Shown: piece after piece, positions 1 through 8,589 of the stretch | Layout: each line of letters opens with the position of its first letter | How positions within the stretch are numbered: position 1 is the stretch's first letter | Origin: Paenibacillus sp. JCM 10914 | GTDB taxonomy: Bacteria > Bacillota > Bacilli > Paenibacillales > Paenibacillaceae | Direction: 5' to 3' | Assembly (NCBI RefSeq): GCF_001315105.1 | Contig: NZ_BAZR01000026.1 | Coordinates: forward strand, 1-64,000 | DNA length: 64,000 nucleotides | Program-made: the position numbers and the translations under genes | Notes under the pieces: generated by a model | Told to the model about the DNA's origin: nothing | Seen by the model: only the letters and a program-made list of their open reading frames with translations | The model's database searches: none

Positions 1-656
1 TTTTTGAAATTCACTACTGGCATGGTAGCTCGTCGTTTGCTCGTCGGCCGCCTTTTGGTGCAGCGGAATTTGAGAAAGAAAAACAAGGTGGAGATTGCGA
101 GTGCAGCAGTAATGACATCAATAAATAAGATTATTTCGATCGTCGCCATCGTGAGCAGCGTCGCGCTAACTATAGGCGCAACAAACGTCATGAGTGCCTG
201 CAGGCTTCCGTTAATACCGTTAACCTTCGTCAACTTGTCTTGCGGGACAATTTGCGGCAAAACGGCTCCGACCGCTGGCGTCTGAATACCTGCTCCGAGG
301 GCGCGTACGGCAGCGATGACGAAGAGCAGCCATATCGCATCGTAGCCGAGCAAAAACGTAATGGCCAGAATAAGCGTAACGACCGCGATCATGGCATCCG
401 CTATCATAATAAGCGATTTACGGTTGAACCGGTCCGCCCAGACGCCCGCAAACGGTGATAACAGAAACGTCGGAATGAATCCACAAATGATATACAACGT
501 CATCATGATCCCCGACTGCGTAGTCAGCGTGATATACCACATAATGGCATATTGTACCAGTGCGGAACCAAACAGCGAGAGCGTCTGGCTGCTTAAAAAC
601 AGAATAATGTTTCTTTTCCAATGCTTCTGCTTGTATTCTTCCGTTTGTGTCTTCAT
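1..656 (-). CDS. MFS drug/macrolide-type efflux transporter, N-terminal part (runs off the window)
   Basis: The reading frame starts at an ATG at 654-656, 8-10 bases after a GAAAGGG ribosome binding site, and runs off the left edge, so about 218 residues are seen. After a basic N-terminus it shows successive hydrophobic segments and the MFS signature between helices 2 and 3 (GVWADRFNRKS), which is typical of the MFS_3 / macrolide-efflux group with 12 to 14 helices. It probably exports a hydrophobic drug or metabolite with the proton gradient. Near 66-70 the apparent frame turns from hydrophobic to an Arg/Thr-rich string, while the neighbouring frame continues as a plausible IPLHQKAADEQ; adding one A to the local A run restores it. 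This is probably one of the single-base losses seen across the window. The substrate cannot be told. Confidence 0.8.
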   Translation of the reverse strand, partial: MKTQTEEYKQKHWKRNIILFLSSQTLSLFGSALVQYAIMWYITLTTQSGIMMTLYIICGFIPTFLLSPFAGVWADRFNRKSLIMIADAMIAVVTLILAITFLLGYDAIWLLFVIAAVRALGAGIQTPAVGAVLPQIVPQDKLTKVNGINGSLQALMTFVAPIVSATLLTMATIEIILFIDVITAALAISTLFFFLKFRCTKRRPTSKRRATMPVVNFK

Positions 657-848
657 TTTCAAACCCTTTCTTTTTTGATTTTTCTTCAGCACTGGAACTG
701 TAAATAGCTGAGTGATCAAAGCATCGAATCGTATTGGAGTCTTCCCCCATCTCGAATACTCTAACTGTATCAAAGAATTAAGTCGGTTATTTCTTATAAA
801 TTGCTCTTGTAGCGCCTTCTAACCACCAGACATTAGATACTCATCTAA

Positions 849-962
849 TCAGCCAAGTAATCCAGTTCTTGTCATTGAGTTACGATAAGAACTTATATAC
901 TTAAAACAAAAAAAGTCGCATATTATGCGACTTTTAAAGTATTCATGTTCTTGTCTCTCATT
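849..962 (+). repeat. Dispersed intergenic repeat, copy 1
   Basis: This copy shares the family layout: a TTCTTGTC / GATAAGAACTT inverted pair, an A-rich run, a hairpin (AAAAGTCGCAT then ATGCGACTTTT) and a closing GTTCTTGTC. Read on the minus strand the hairpin is followed by a run of T, so it can terminate transcripts leaving the LCP operon. Related copies lie at about 19903, 24351, 36247, 43555, 45488, 47652, 50137 and 55671, all in this orientation. Confidence 0.75.
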
Positions 963-1024
963 CACTAAATAAATACCTTTTTTATCGAAAAAAATATAAT
1001 TTGATAGAGCACACAGCCGGCCCC

Positions 1025-1067
1025 TGGAGCCATTCCCAAGGTCATGTAGGGATTGCTCCATTTTTTA
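1025..1067 (+). terminator. Hairpin with T tract
   Basis: TGGAGC pairs with GCTCCA and TCCC with GGGA, and six T follow on the plus strand. It lies just beyond the end of the LCP gene. It resembles the hairpin at 7606-7644, which shares GGAGCCAT, CCCAA, GGGAT and GCTCCAT, so the two may be copies of one small repeat. Confidence 0.5.
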
Positions 1068-1090
1068 TGTAAGATAGGGATCTTAACTAA

Positions 1091-2110
1091 TCATCTGTCC
1101 TCTATCTTCCCAATCGCTTCTAAGTTAGACGGACTTTCTGAACGAACACCTGCCTCATCACGAAGAGCTGCGAGACTCTGCTGCAAATCGTTTATATCCA
1201 CATAAACATATGGGCTTTCCCAACGTGCTTCCAATTGTAATGAGCGAATATGCTCCGGTTTGATTTTGGGGAAGTTAAACACCCATTGTTGCAGATCTGA
1301 TTGACGAATATCTGACTCCACATTTTCACCGATAATGTCCAGAATTTTGCCCCATTGGGAAACTCCTTGGAAGGCCCCCAACTTCTCGACCATTTGTTTG
1401 ATCACTTGCTGCTGTCGATCATTACGTGCAAAATCAGAGGACTCCAGGGTTCCTTGATTCGATTTGCGATAACGCACAAAATCAAGTACTTGCTGACCAT
1501 TAAGAAGTTGCTGGCCTTTTTTCAAATCAATATGAGTCCCGTCCGCGTAATCGTTATACTTCATGTCCATGTCGACATCAATGTCTAATCCCCCAAGCGC
1601 ATCGACCGTCTGCCGAATCGCATCAAAATTTACCACAACCATATGATCGATTGGAAGATCTAGCAAATCCCCGAAAAAATGCTTGGTTTGGGAAATAGCA
1701 TTTGACTTATCTTTTATATAGTAATAAGCATAATAATAATTGGCTTTACGGGAAGGCAATGATTCAGGTTTTAGTAATAAATCACGTGGTAGCGACAAGA
1801 GGCTGGCAGAAAGGGTTTGCGGATTATAGCTGACGAGCATAAGAACATCCGTATTTATAACCCCACCCCCACCTTCCCGACTATCTATACCTGCGACAAG
1901 AAATATCATAGGTTGGATGGATACTTTCTTCTCACTGATCGTCTCCGTGCTCTGATGGTCTTCTGGTGCTGCGATGCGTTGAATGGCTGATTCTGCCTTA
2001 TAATATATATACCCCACATAAATTCCTACTCCAATGATGAGAGTCATTATGACCAGGCATATGCTTATCAACACTTTACGAATTGCTTTTCTCTTCCATT
2101 TCACAGACAT
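1091..2110 (-). CDS. LCP (LytR-CpsA-Psr) family cell wall polymer ligase
   Basis: LCP proteins transfer undecaprenyl-linked teichoic acid or other anionic polymer to peptidoglycan at the outer membrane face. This one has about 339 residues: a basic N-terminus, one membrane helix (about 12-35), then an extracytoplasmic domain with the LCP landmarks AGIDSREG, NTDVLMLV, SLPRDLLL, GGLDIDV and FVRYRKS...DFARNDRQQQV. The ATG at 2110 is preferred because GGAGGAA lies 5 bases upstream; an in-frame GTG at 2122 would sit within that site. It is the last gene of a minus-strand run from a two-component system through FtsW and RodA, and starts about 20 bases after the rodA-like stop, so co-transcription and a shared role in envelope growth are likely. 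Which polymer it attaches is unknown. Confidence 0.9.
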   Translation of the reverse strand: MSVKWKRKAIRKVLISICLVIMTLIIGVGIYVGYIYYKAESAIQRIAAPEDHQSTETISEKKVSIQPMIFLVAGIDSREGGGGVINTDVLMLVSYNPQTLSASLLSLPRDLLLKPESLPSRKANYYYAYYYIKDKSNAISQTKHFFGDLLDLPIDHMVVVNFDAIRQTVDALGGLDIDVDMDMKYNDYADGTHIDLKKGQQLLNGQQVLDFVRYRKSNQGTLESSDFARNDRQQQVIKQMVEKLGAFQGVSQWGKILDIIGENVESDIRQSDLQQWVFNFPKIKPEHIRSLQLEARWESPYVYVDINDLQQSLAALRDEAGVRSESPSNLEAIGKIEDR

Positions 2111-2130
2111 GATTTCCTCCACTCAATTCT

Positions 2131-3282
2131 TCATAACCTGCTATCTGATTCTTCGTTCATTCTGACTTCAATCTCATCTTTATGAACTTTGACACTTAAC
2201 ACCAAACCCATCGCCATCATATTGCTAAGCAGTGAACTGCCACCGTAACTTATGAACGGTAAGGAAATACCCGTCAGGGGCAACAAACCGATATGCATTC
2301 CAATGTTAACGGAAATTTGAAAGACTAACGTTGCAATAAACCCAATAACAAGATACGATCCTGCAAGTTCCCTGCTTTCCATGGCGATATGAACCATTCG
2401 ATATATAAGTAGTAAAAACAGCAGTAATAGCACCGAAGAGCCTAAAAAACCATAATTCTCGCCGATAGCCACATAGATCGAATCAGAATACGCATAAGGA
2501 ATAAAACCTTTACGTAAGTAAACACCCTCACTTCCAGTCAAACCTCCCGAGCCAATCGCCTTCATCGCGTTTTTAACATGCCATGATTTATCAGGATCGC
2601 TGGTGGGGTCTAAGAAAGCCTGAATTCTGGATATCTGATGCGGCTCTACAATCTTCGATAACAATTCAAAGTTGGCATAGTACAGCCATAGTATTGTGCC
2701 GATCATGACCGCCATCGTGATGACGAACAGTATCATATATAAAGCACGAATGTTGCCAATCCACAGCATACTTAGTAAAATGCCCACAAAAACGAGAGAA
2801 GTGCCTAAATCAGGCTGCTTCATAATAAAAATGAAAGGAACTAAAAAAATGCCGCAAACCGGTATTACATCTTGAAAAAAACGGAGCTTCTTCCCCTCTC
2901 TCTTCCCCAATACATGAGCAATCAGAAGAACTGTAGCTACCTTAGCCAGCTCCGAAGGCTGAAGCTGAAAGGGCCCCATGCTTATCCATCGAGCCGCACC
3001 ATTAATATTTTCTCCGAACAGCTTGACTAGAAGTAGCATCCCGACGCTGATTCCATATAAAACATAGGACAGCTTACCAAGTAGAACACGGTAATCTATC
3101 ACGGTGAGAAAGAGCATCGGAATGCAAAACGCCGCAAATAGATATAGATTACTAATGTGAAGACCTGCCAACTGTGTATCCGAAGTGGCTTTATAAATAG
3201 CTAGGGTCCCAATGGCAACCAGACATACGATAAGGAGAAGCGTGAATTTATCCAGTTTTGCAAATTTCCTGGTGATCAACAT
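2131..3282 (-). CDS. RodA/FtsW/SpoVE (SEDS) family peptidoglycan polymerase
   Basis: This 383-residue polytopic protein has about ten membrane helices. SEDS proteins polymerise glycan strands from lipid II together with a class B PBP. Family motifs are present: AARWISMGPFQLQPSELAK, IMKQPDLGTSLVF, a large external loop, and the C-terminal GISLPFISYGGSSLL. The start at 3282 has AGAGG about 8 bases upstream. It follows directly on a second SEDS gene (ftsW-like, 3293-4422), and the two share an operon with an LCP protein and a two-component system. Being the more complete of the pair, it may be a RodA (elongation) or a sporulation-type homologue; sequence alone does not decide. Confidence 0.88.
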   Translation of the reverse strand: MLITRKFAKLDKFTLLLIVCLVAIGTLAIYKATSDTQLAGLHISNLYLFAAFCIPMLFLTVIDYRVLLGKLSYVLYGISVGMLLLVKLFGENINGAARWISMGPFQLQPSELAKVATVLLIAHVLGKREGKKLRFFQDVIPVCGIFLVPFIFIMKQPDLGTSLVFVGILLSMLWIGNIRALYMILFVITMAVMIGTILWLYYANFELLSKIVEPHQISRIQAFLDPTSDPDKSWHVKNAMKAIGSGGLTGSEGVYLRKGFIPYAYSDSIYVAIGENYGFLGSSVLLLLFLLLIYRMVHIAMESRELAGSYLVIGFIATLVFQISVNIGMHIGLLPLTGISLPFISYGGSSLLSNMMAMGLVLSVKVHKDEIEVRMNEESDSRL

Positions 3283-3292
3283 ATGACAACCT

Positions 3293-4422
3293 CTATTTTG
3301 TTGAATTTCTGTAGTTTTCTTTACGTCTTCTATCGTTGTCTCTCGAAATACTAAGGAGAATGCCTGTACTCGCTAAACACAAAATGAGCGAAGATCCTCC
3401 ATAGCTGATAAAAGGCAGTGGTACTCCTGTGATGGGCAGACTGCCGATAACAGCGCCAATATTAAACATAAATTGGATAAACATCATCATTACGATCCCC
3501 ATCCCCAGCATGAGACCGAATGGATCATGACTCCTGATTGCTGCAACAAAACCTCGCCAGATAAAAAGAAAAAATACGATGATGAGCAGCGATGTGCCAA
3601 TAAACCTAATTCCTCGCCAATCACAGCAAAGATAAAATCGGTATGTGCTTCCGGTAAATAAAAGAGCTTCTGCACGCTGTGACCGATTCCAGTCCCATTA
3701 AGACCTCCATGCCCTAACGCATACAGCGACTGAATAAGTTGATAGCCCGAATCTTCCGGATCATCAAATGGATTTAAAAAAGAGGTGATCCGCTGGAGAC
3801 GATAACTCTTACTCATGGCTAGGTAAATAAAAATAGGGACGAGCCCCAAGAACAAAATGAAAAGATGACGGAGATCAACACCGCCGACAAATAGAATCGT
3901 AACTGCAATAAAAAACATGATGAGCACCGTGCCGAAATCGGGCTGTTTCATGACGAGCAGCAAAATGATGCCGATCATCACTAAAATGGGAAATAAGCCT
4001 CTACGGAAATTGCGAATTCGATCCCCTTTTCTACTAATGATTGCTGATAAATATACGATGATAGATAGCTTGGCGAACTCAGCCGGCTGAATACTAAAGC
4101 CGCTTAGAACGAACCATCTTTTCGCGCCATTGATGTTCGCTCCCCCTATGAGTACGAGGATAAGAGCCAGCAAAGAGAAGAACAGCAAGGCTGGTGAAGC
4201 TTTCTTCCACCGAGAAAAAGGGATCCCCATAATAATGAACATCACAAATAATCCGATAAGCGCAAATACACCTTGTCTCAAGACGTAGTGCCACGGACGA
4301 TCATATTTTAATATGGCAACCGGATAGCTTGCACTAAACACCATCATCAGACCAAATCCAACAAGCATTACCGTCAAAAATAGCAGTAAAAAATCAGGGC
4401 GTCCTCTTATGTTACTGTTCAA
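3293..4422 (-). pseudogene. ftsW: FtsW-like SEDS peptidoglycan polymerase, single frameshift
   Basis: Reading begins at 4422 and gives FtsW-type helices and motifs: GLMMVFSASYPVA, NINGAKRWFVLSGFSIQPAEFAKL, VMKQPDFGTVLIM and GGLNGTGIGHSVQKLFYLPEAHTDFIFAVIGEELG split over the N-terminal 275 residues. Just after GEELG (near 3602) the frame breaks: the zero frame turns into a Ser/Phe-rich tail, while the next frame continues FIGTSLLII and ends with GVPLPFISYGGSSLI. One extra T (or A) in GGTTTATTGG restores a full protein of about 376 residues. The rest is well conserved, so a sequencing error or very recent mutation is likelier than old decay. It is the first of two tandem SEDS genes, 11 bases upstream of the next. 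Confidence 0.85.
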
Positions 4423-4462
4423 TCATAGAACACCTCCATTAATCAACGACCCTGGCGAATCA

Positions 4463-5005
4463 TTACTCAAGATCCAAATTACCGTCATATACCTTATTAG
4501 ATAATAACTTTAACTGATCTTCACTGAACCTGTAGATATCCAGGCCGTTTCCTGCGTCACCCAATGACCAGCCCAGCACGAGCTCGTTAATACCGTCATG
4601 ATTAACGTCTAATATTCCGACATATTCCAGACCGTAACCAAAACCATAGACTTCCGAGATCTTTTGCCAAGCCTCATTGTGCTGCCTAAACAGTGCAGCT
4701 TTCAGTGTATTGCCTGTGCCTTTATTGTCTTCATATACAACGACAGCTTCATCGATACCGTCTCCGTCTAAATCACCGAATGAAATATCATGCCCTCCTG
4801 CTCCCTGCAAAGGCGCTAACAATTGAGCTTTATCAGGCAATAGTTTGATCAACTCTTGGCTGGTTTCGTTTCGCTGCATGCTTGCTTCTGACAAAGGAGG
4901 TTTTATCGTATCTAGTGGTGTCGCTGGAACCCCACATCCTGCGAGCAACCATAGCGTAATCAATATCGCACCCATTCTAATCATCTTGACCGACATTGAG
5001 ATCAT
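4463..5005 (-). CDS. Lipoprotein with FG-GAP/VCBS-like calcium-binding repeats
   Basis: The protein has 180 residues, a type II signal peptide with lipobox LLAGC near residue 24, and two short repeats of the integrin-alpha/FG-GAP type (DLDGDGIDEAVV and DVNHDGINELVLG), which bind Ca2+ in known relatives. It should be an outer-face lipid-anchored protein. The start at 5005 has GAGGAG about 5 bases upstream; a second in-frame ATG at 4996 is less well placed. It sits between the sensor kinase and ftsW in the same direction, so it may sense or scaffold something at the wall for the kinase or the SEDS enzymes; this is inference from position. Confidence 0.7.
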   Translation of the reverse strand: MISMSVKMIRMGAILITLWLLAGCGVPATPLDTIKPPLSEASMQRNETSQELIKLLPDKAQLLAPLQGAGGHDISFGDLDGDGIDEAVVVYEDNKGTGNTLKAALFRQHNEAWQKISEVYGFGYGLEYVGILDVNHDGINELVLGWSLGDAGNGLDIYRFSEDQLKLLSNKVYDGNLDLE

Positions 5006-5083
5006 CGACTCCTCGCTTATCAGCTTATTAGTATTCTATCTGTTGTAGATAATAAAGTGGTTATGAAATAGTTAAATTTCCAA

Positions 5084-6463
5084 TTATACCGGCAGATCGA
5101 TCTGGACAATCGTTCCCTTGCCAACTTCACTGGTTATCCGTAATACTCCATGATGCAGCTTAACGATCTGATCCGATATGGATAGACCCAAACCACTGCC
5201 AGAAGCATATTGATTTCCTTTGTAGAATTTTTGCATCACATTCCCTAAATCCTCTTCTGGAATTCCTGAGCCAGTATCCTCAATGGCAATCACGACTTTT
5301 CTCGGGGCCGTATAAGCATGGACAAAGATTCGCCCTGAGGGGGCTGTAAATTTAATGGAATTATCAATGAGGTTAATCAGAACTTGCTTCAATCGGTTCT
5401 CGTCTGCTTGAATAGTAGGAAGGGGCTCATCTACTTGCAGTTCGAGTGAGATCCCTTGGCGAGCAGCTCTTGGGGCGAGTTGTCTGATCGTATAATCCAG
5501 CAATCTTGATAACTGAACAGGTGCTAAGTGGATGGCCATTCTTCCATTATCCAATTTAGAGAAATCTAATAGTTCATCCACCATTCGAGTTAACCGGTCA
5601 CTTTCTGATTCAATAATATCAAGTCCATCATGAAGCAGGGGCCTGTTGTCTGTCCCATTCGATTTCAAAGTGATGATCCAGCCTTTAATCGATGTTAACG
5701 GCGTACGCAGTTCATGCGACACAGATGAAATAAAATCATTCTTAAGCTGTTCGCTCTTCGCTATTCTACTTGCCATCATATTTAACGTATCGGCCAAGGT
5801 ACCCAGTTCATCTCGATAGCGCTTCTGCACTCTTATGCTAAAATCTCCTTCTGTCATCTGATCTGCTGCCAGTTTAAGGTCTTTAATGGATCTCGTAATG
5901 GTCCAAGATATTACAAGTCCAAGGATCGTAACTATCACAATCACCAGTATTCCGACACTAATCAGTAAGACTGCAATTTGATTAACCGTATTTATTGTTT
6001 CAGTTAAGGACGTGATAAACCTGACTTCCCCTACGATGATATCCTTCGCTTGCAGGGGATAAGATACCGCTAATATGGCTTCTTGGGTCGAAGGGTCCTT
6101 CCCTTTCCAGGTGGCCGGCTGCCCATGAATGGCTGATTGCACACCTATATACTTAGACATTGAATCGTCGCCTGATCCGGTAGAGTCCTGTAATAGTCGA
6201 CCCGATGGATTAATAATCTGCACTTGCGCATCGGAATTGTTAGCGAAACCTTTCAATAATCGATCCGATTGTTTCTCCAGATCCTCATCCGAAAAATATT
6301 GTTGAAAAAAAGAAGCGGATAGCTCCGCCTGATTCATCAGAATTCGCTCTACATTGTGGAAATAATAATACCTCACGGAAACGATGAGAAAAATCTCAAG
6401 TATGAGCACGGTGAGGCATATGACCACAAAATAGCTCCCTACTAATCTTTTCTGAATGCCCAT
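5084..6463 (-). CDS. Sensor histidine kinase (two TM, HAMP, HisKA, HATPase_c)
   Basis: The 459-residue kinase has TM1 at about 10-32, an extracytoplasmic domain of about 140 residues, TM2 near 165-195, HAMP, the phosphoacceptor box SSVSHELRTPLTS, and ATP-binding motifs NLIDNSIKF, IEDTGSGIPEED and GSGLGLSI. It autophosphorylates on the His of SHELR and passes the phosphate to the response regulator encoded just upstream. The ATG at 6463 lies 4 bases after the regulator's stop and has GGAAGG in front, which argues for translational coupling; the frame is open further upstream but that would overlap the regulator deeply. The extracytoplasmic domain has no motif that names a ligand. The next genes are wall-synthesis genes, so an envelope signal is likely. 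Confidence 0.9.
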   Translation of the reverse strand: MGIQKRLVGSYFVVICLTVLILEIFLIVSVRYYYFHNVERILMNQAELSASFFQQYFSDEDLEKQSDRLLKGFANNSDAQVQIINPSGRLLQDSTGSGDDSMSKYIGVQSAIHGQPATWKGKDPSTQEAILAVSYPLQAKDIIVGEVRFITSLTETINTVNQIAVLLISVGILVIVIVTILGLVISWTITRSIKDLKLAADQMTEGDFSIRVQKRYRDELGTLADTLNMMASRIAKSEQLKNDFISSVSHELRTPLTSIKGWIITLKSNGTDNRPLLHDGLDIIESESDRLTRMVDELLDFSKLDNGRMAIHLAPVQLSRLLDYTIRQLAPRAARQGISLELQVDEPLPTIQADENRLKQVLINLIDNSIKFTAPSGRIFVHAYTAPRKVVIAIEDTGSGIPEEDLGNVMQKFYKGNQYASGSGLGLSISDQIVKLHHGVLRITSEVGKGTIVQIDLPV

Positions 6464-6467
6464 GTTT

Positions 6468-7172
6468 TCAATCTTCCTTCCTGAAGCGATATCCGAGCCC
6501 CCATACCGTCTCGATCCAATGAGGTTTGGAACCATCATCTTCAATCTTCTCTCTTAGCTTTCGCACATGAACATCTACGGTTTTCGGATCACCGATATAA
6601 TCCTCTCCCCATATGAGATTCATTAATTCATTTCTGGATAGGGCTGTATTAGGATGTTCGAGGAAAGTTCTGATCATTTGGAATTCCTTCGGTGTTAATT
6701 CAATAAAGGTGTCGTGTTTGTACACCTTATTCGAATTGAGGTCCATGCGAATAGGACCGGATTGAAGTACGGGCCTTTGCGGTAGTATAGGCGCCTCTGT
6801 ACGGCGTAGTATGGCTTTAATTCGTGCTACAAGCTCTAGTGGATTAAATGGTTTGACAATATAATCGTCGCCCCCGATTTCAAGTCCTTTGATTTTGTCC
6901 AGATCTTGTCCACGTGCAGTTAAGAAGACGATGATGACCGCAGGGTTCATTTCCCTTAGCTTCCGGCAGATATCAAATCCGTTCCCATCCGGCAGCATAA
7001 TGTCCAAAACAATAACGTCGGGACGATTCGCTATGAAGCTCTGTACGGCTTCAGCTCCACATGCAGCCTCACTTACCACAAATCCGTTATTCGCTAAATT
7101 AATGGATATAAAACGTCTAATATTGTCCTCATCTTCAACAATGAGTACATGATTTCGATTTAAAGTCTTCAC
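6468..7172 (-). CDS. OmpR/PhoB-type response regulator
   Basis: It has 234 residues: a receiver domain with acidic pocket EDE, phosphoacceptor Asp in VIVLDIMLPDGNG, switch Thr in FLTARG and Lys in YIVKPF, followed by a winged-helix DNA-binding domain ending with TVDVHVRKLREKIE and WGLGYRF. The GTG at 7172 is chosen because GGAG lies 8 bases upstream; a GTG nine bases earlier is too close to that site. It is the first gene of the minus-strand envelope operon and is followed at once by its partner kinase. It probably controls its own operon, but no clear direct repeat was found upstream. Confidence 0.9.
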   Translation of the reverse strand: MKTLNRNHVLIVEDEDNIRRFISINLANNGFVVSEAACGAEAVQSFIANRPDVIVLDIMLPDGNGFDICRKLREMNPAVIIVFLTARGQDLDKIKGLEIGGDDYIVKPFNPLELVARIKAILRRTEAPILPQRPVLQSGPIRMDLNSNKVYKHDTFIELTPKEFQMIRTFLEHPNTALSRNELMNLIWGEDYIGDPKTVDVHVRKLREKIEDDGSKPHWIETVWGLGYRFRKED

Positions 7173-7373
7173 GATGTCCACTCCTATAAAACTGGATTAC
7201 TATCAAGAAAATGCAATAAAAAAGATCATCCTGTAAAGAGTATGTGCTTGTCGGATAAATAAAGACTGTCATTGGTAGTATATCAGTTTACTAGCCGTAA
7301 AGCCGCTCGCCGACCAAGAGAGGTGGAACAATCCTGACTGAACCATATCATCCTATCTCAGATTCCTGCCCTC

Positions 7374-7561
7374 TCTATAGAAGATCCGGCCATCACCACG
7401 CCGGAAACCGGACAAGAGTATCCCGTGGACGGTTTGGAGATATGATCGTGGGCGGTACCGGCTAGGATGTGGATCCTCTGGAAAGCGTGATTGGCACAGA
7501 TCTTCCTGTGACGCCGGAGGTCGTCACGGTCCCCGTTGCAGAGGAGGAGCATGTGGAGTAA
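7374..7561 (+). pseudogene. Decayed coding fragment, unrecognised
   Basis: Reading two frames in turn gives coding-like text: PAITTPETGQEYPVDGLE, then (after a one-base shift and an in-frame TAG) DVDPLESVIGTDLPVTPEVV ending EEEHVE and a stop at 7559-7561. Acidic and proline content suggest the C-terminal part of an exported or linker-rich protein. No start or ribosome binding site is present. It is not recognised. Confidence 0.35.
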
Positions 7562-7605
7562 AAAGTTGTCACCGTACCGATCTGCTAGTCAAATGACAAA
7601 AAAGA

Positions 7606-7644
7606 ATGGAGCCATCCCCAAATGTGGTCTCGGGATGGCTCCAT
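7606..7644 (-). terminator. Strong hairpin, probable terminator on the minus strand
   Basis: A 13-base perfect inverted repeat (ATGGAGCCATCCC with its complement) encloses a 13-base loop. On the minus strand it is followed by TTCTTTTTTG, so it can end transcripts coming from 8549 or further right. The stem resembles the hairpin at 1025-1067. Confidence 0.6.
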
Positions 7645-7693
7645 GCTAATCCTCTCTTACGCGATATACAAAAAATTACCACATAAGAAACCG

Positions 7694-7878
7694 ATGATGT
7701 ATACACCGTCGATCTTTGGTTTTATTGCAAGTCTCCTATTATTCGTTTTAAGCTTAATCATTAAATGTGAAGTATGGGGTTAGGGGTCATCAGCATAGGA
7801 ACAGGATTAGCCAGCCTACTTGCCCTCATAGGGGCAGCTGTTTTGGATTACTTTTCTAAAGAAAGCAAGGGACGATAA
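7694..7878 (+). pseudogene. Small two-helix membrane protein, frameshifted
   Basis: From ATG ATG at 7694 one frame gives a hydrophobic helix (SIFGFIASLLLFVLSLII) and stops at 7783. The next frame, open from ATG 7774, gives a second hydrophobic helix (GVISIGTGLASLLALIGAAV) and a charged tail DYFSKESKGR with a stop at 7876-7878. Joined by a single base change at the G run near 7775 they make a two-helix protein of about 62 residues. There is no clear ribosome binding site before 7694. A perfect hairpin overlaps the stop. It could be a real small membrane protein with a sequence error, or a relic. Confidence 0.4.
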
Positions 7879-7890
7879 ATCGTCCCTTGC
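7865..7890. terminator. Perfect hairpin at the end of the small membrane ORF
   Basis: GCAAGGGACGAT and its exact complement are separated by two bases. No T tract follows, so it is either a Rho-independent terminator without U tract or an mRNA 3'-end stabiliser. Confidence 0.5.
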
Positions 7891-8040
7891 ATCTATGCCA
7901 TCATTGGGCAAGATTTTGTTGAACACATTAAAGGCACAGCTCTTGGCTGCTCCTATATGTTTGAGGACTACAGGAAAGCAAGTGATTACTTCACTAAAAC
8001 TCTGAATTATACGGTCGAGTATGAACGTGCTTTTCACTGA
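7879..8040 (+). pseudogene. TPR-like C-terminal fragment
   Basis: An open stretch of 53 codons without a start reads GTALGCSYMFEDYRKASDYF then TKTLNYTVEYERAFH and stop. The spacing of small and aromatic residues (ALGCSYMFEDYRKASDYFTKTL) matches one tetratricopeptide repeat, as in Rap or helix-turn-helix/TPR regulators. The N-terminal part of the gene is missing, so this is a remnant. Confidence 0.45.
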
Positions 8041-8048
8041 TAAGACTG

Positions 8049-8549
8049 CTACTCCTCTCGCATTTGTCGTTGCCGACGATTCTTATTGTCATTAAACATT
8101 GCCCCTATTAAAAGGAAAATAACAGCCCCGACACCACCAGTTATTCTATAGTAATGAAAAGAAATCCAACGGTCTCTGATGACCTCCCAATCATTGGGCA
8201 ATGTGGAGGGCGTCCATTCTACGATTTTTGTTACGATAGGGACTTCAATAGTCACAGTTACAACCAAAGATAGTATGGATAGCATTAAACCAATTAGGCT
8301 CATATAGAATATGAACTTGCTTCTTCTAAATGAGAACAAAAGAACAGGAAAAATGGCGAGGATTTGTATAGGGATTAGAGTGGTCATAAGAGGTGCCATA
8401 TTTCCATTTAATGTCTCAGTTATTTTAATCAGATCTCTAGGTTCAAAAACAGCCATAGATTTTGTAAATGCTAGATATGGAGCAAAATACATGCCTGCTG
8501 AGAAGACTGCAAGAATAATACTAATAAGTAAGAAAATTTTTAGTTTCAC
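8049..8549 (-). CDS. DUF1772-family membrane protein
   Basis: The protein has about 166 residues and four hydrophobic segments. The family signature is seen in the third quarter: VPIVTKIVEWTPSTLPNDW followed by RDRWISFHYYRITGGVGA, which matches DUF1772 (anthrone-oxygenase-like) membrane proteins. The function of most members is unknown. The frame continues upstream into a degenerate glycosyltransferase fragment, but AGAGGAG lies 8 bases before a GTG at 8549, which is taken as the true start. Transcripts probably end at the hairpin at 7606-7644. Confidence 0.7.
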   Translation of the reverse strand: MKLKIFLLISIILAVFSAGMYFAPYLAFTKSMAVFEPRDLIKITETLNGNMAPLMTTLIPIQILAIFPVLLFSFRRSKFIFYMSLIGLMLSILSLVVTVTIEVPIVTKIVEWTPSTLPNDWEVIRDRWISFHYYRITGGVGAVIFLLIGAMFNDNKNRRQRQMREE

Positions 8550-8589
8550 TACATTTTCTCCTCTCATTTTTAACCTAGACGCTCCTGCA

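Larger units (their letters stand above)
657..1090. other. Intergenic region with repeat copy and hairpin
   Basis: No gene is supported between the MFS start and the end of the LCP gene. The stretch holds one copy of the dispersed repeat (about 849-962) and a hairpin at 1025-1067. Open frames here are short, lack ribosome binding sites and overlap the repeat. Confidence 0.6.
7173..8048. other. Gene graveyard between envelope operon and DUF1772 gene
   Basis: About 900 bases hold no intact conventional gene. They contain a decayed plus-strand fragment (7374-7561), a strong hairpin (7606-7644), a frame-shifted small membrane ORF (7694-7878), a perfect hairpin (7865-7890) and a plus-strand TPR-like C-terminal fragment (7879-8040). 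The promoter of the envelope operon must lie in 7173-7300, but no convincing -35/-10 pair was found. Confidence 0.55.

Noticed and set aside
418..750. A 110-codon minus-strand frame overlapping the start of the MFS gene
   Set aside because: The alternative frame contains the MFS motif and a good start; this one has no family features.
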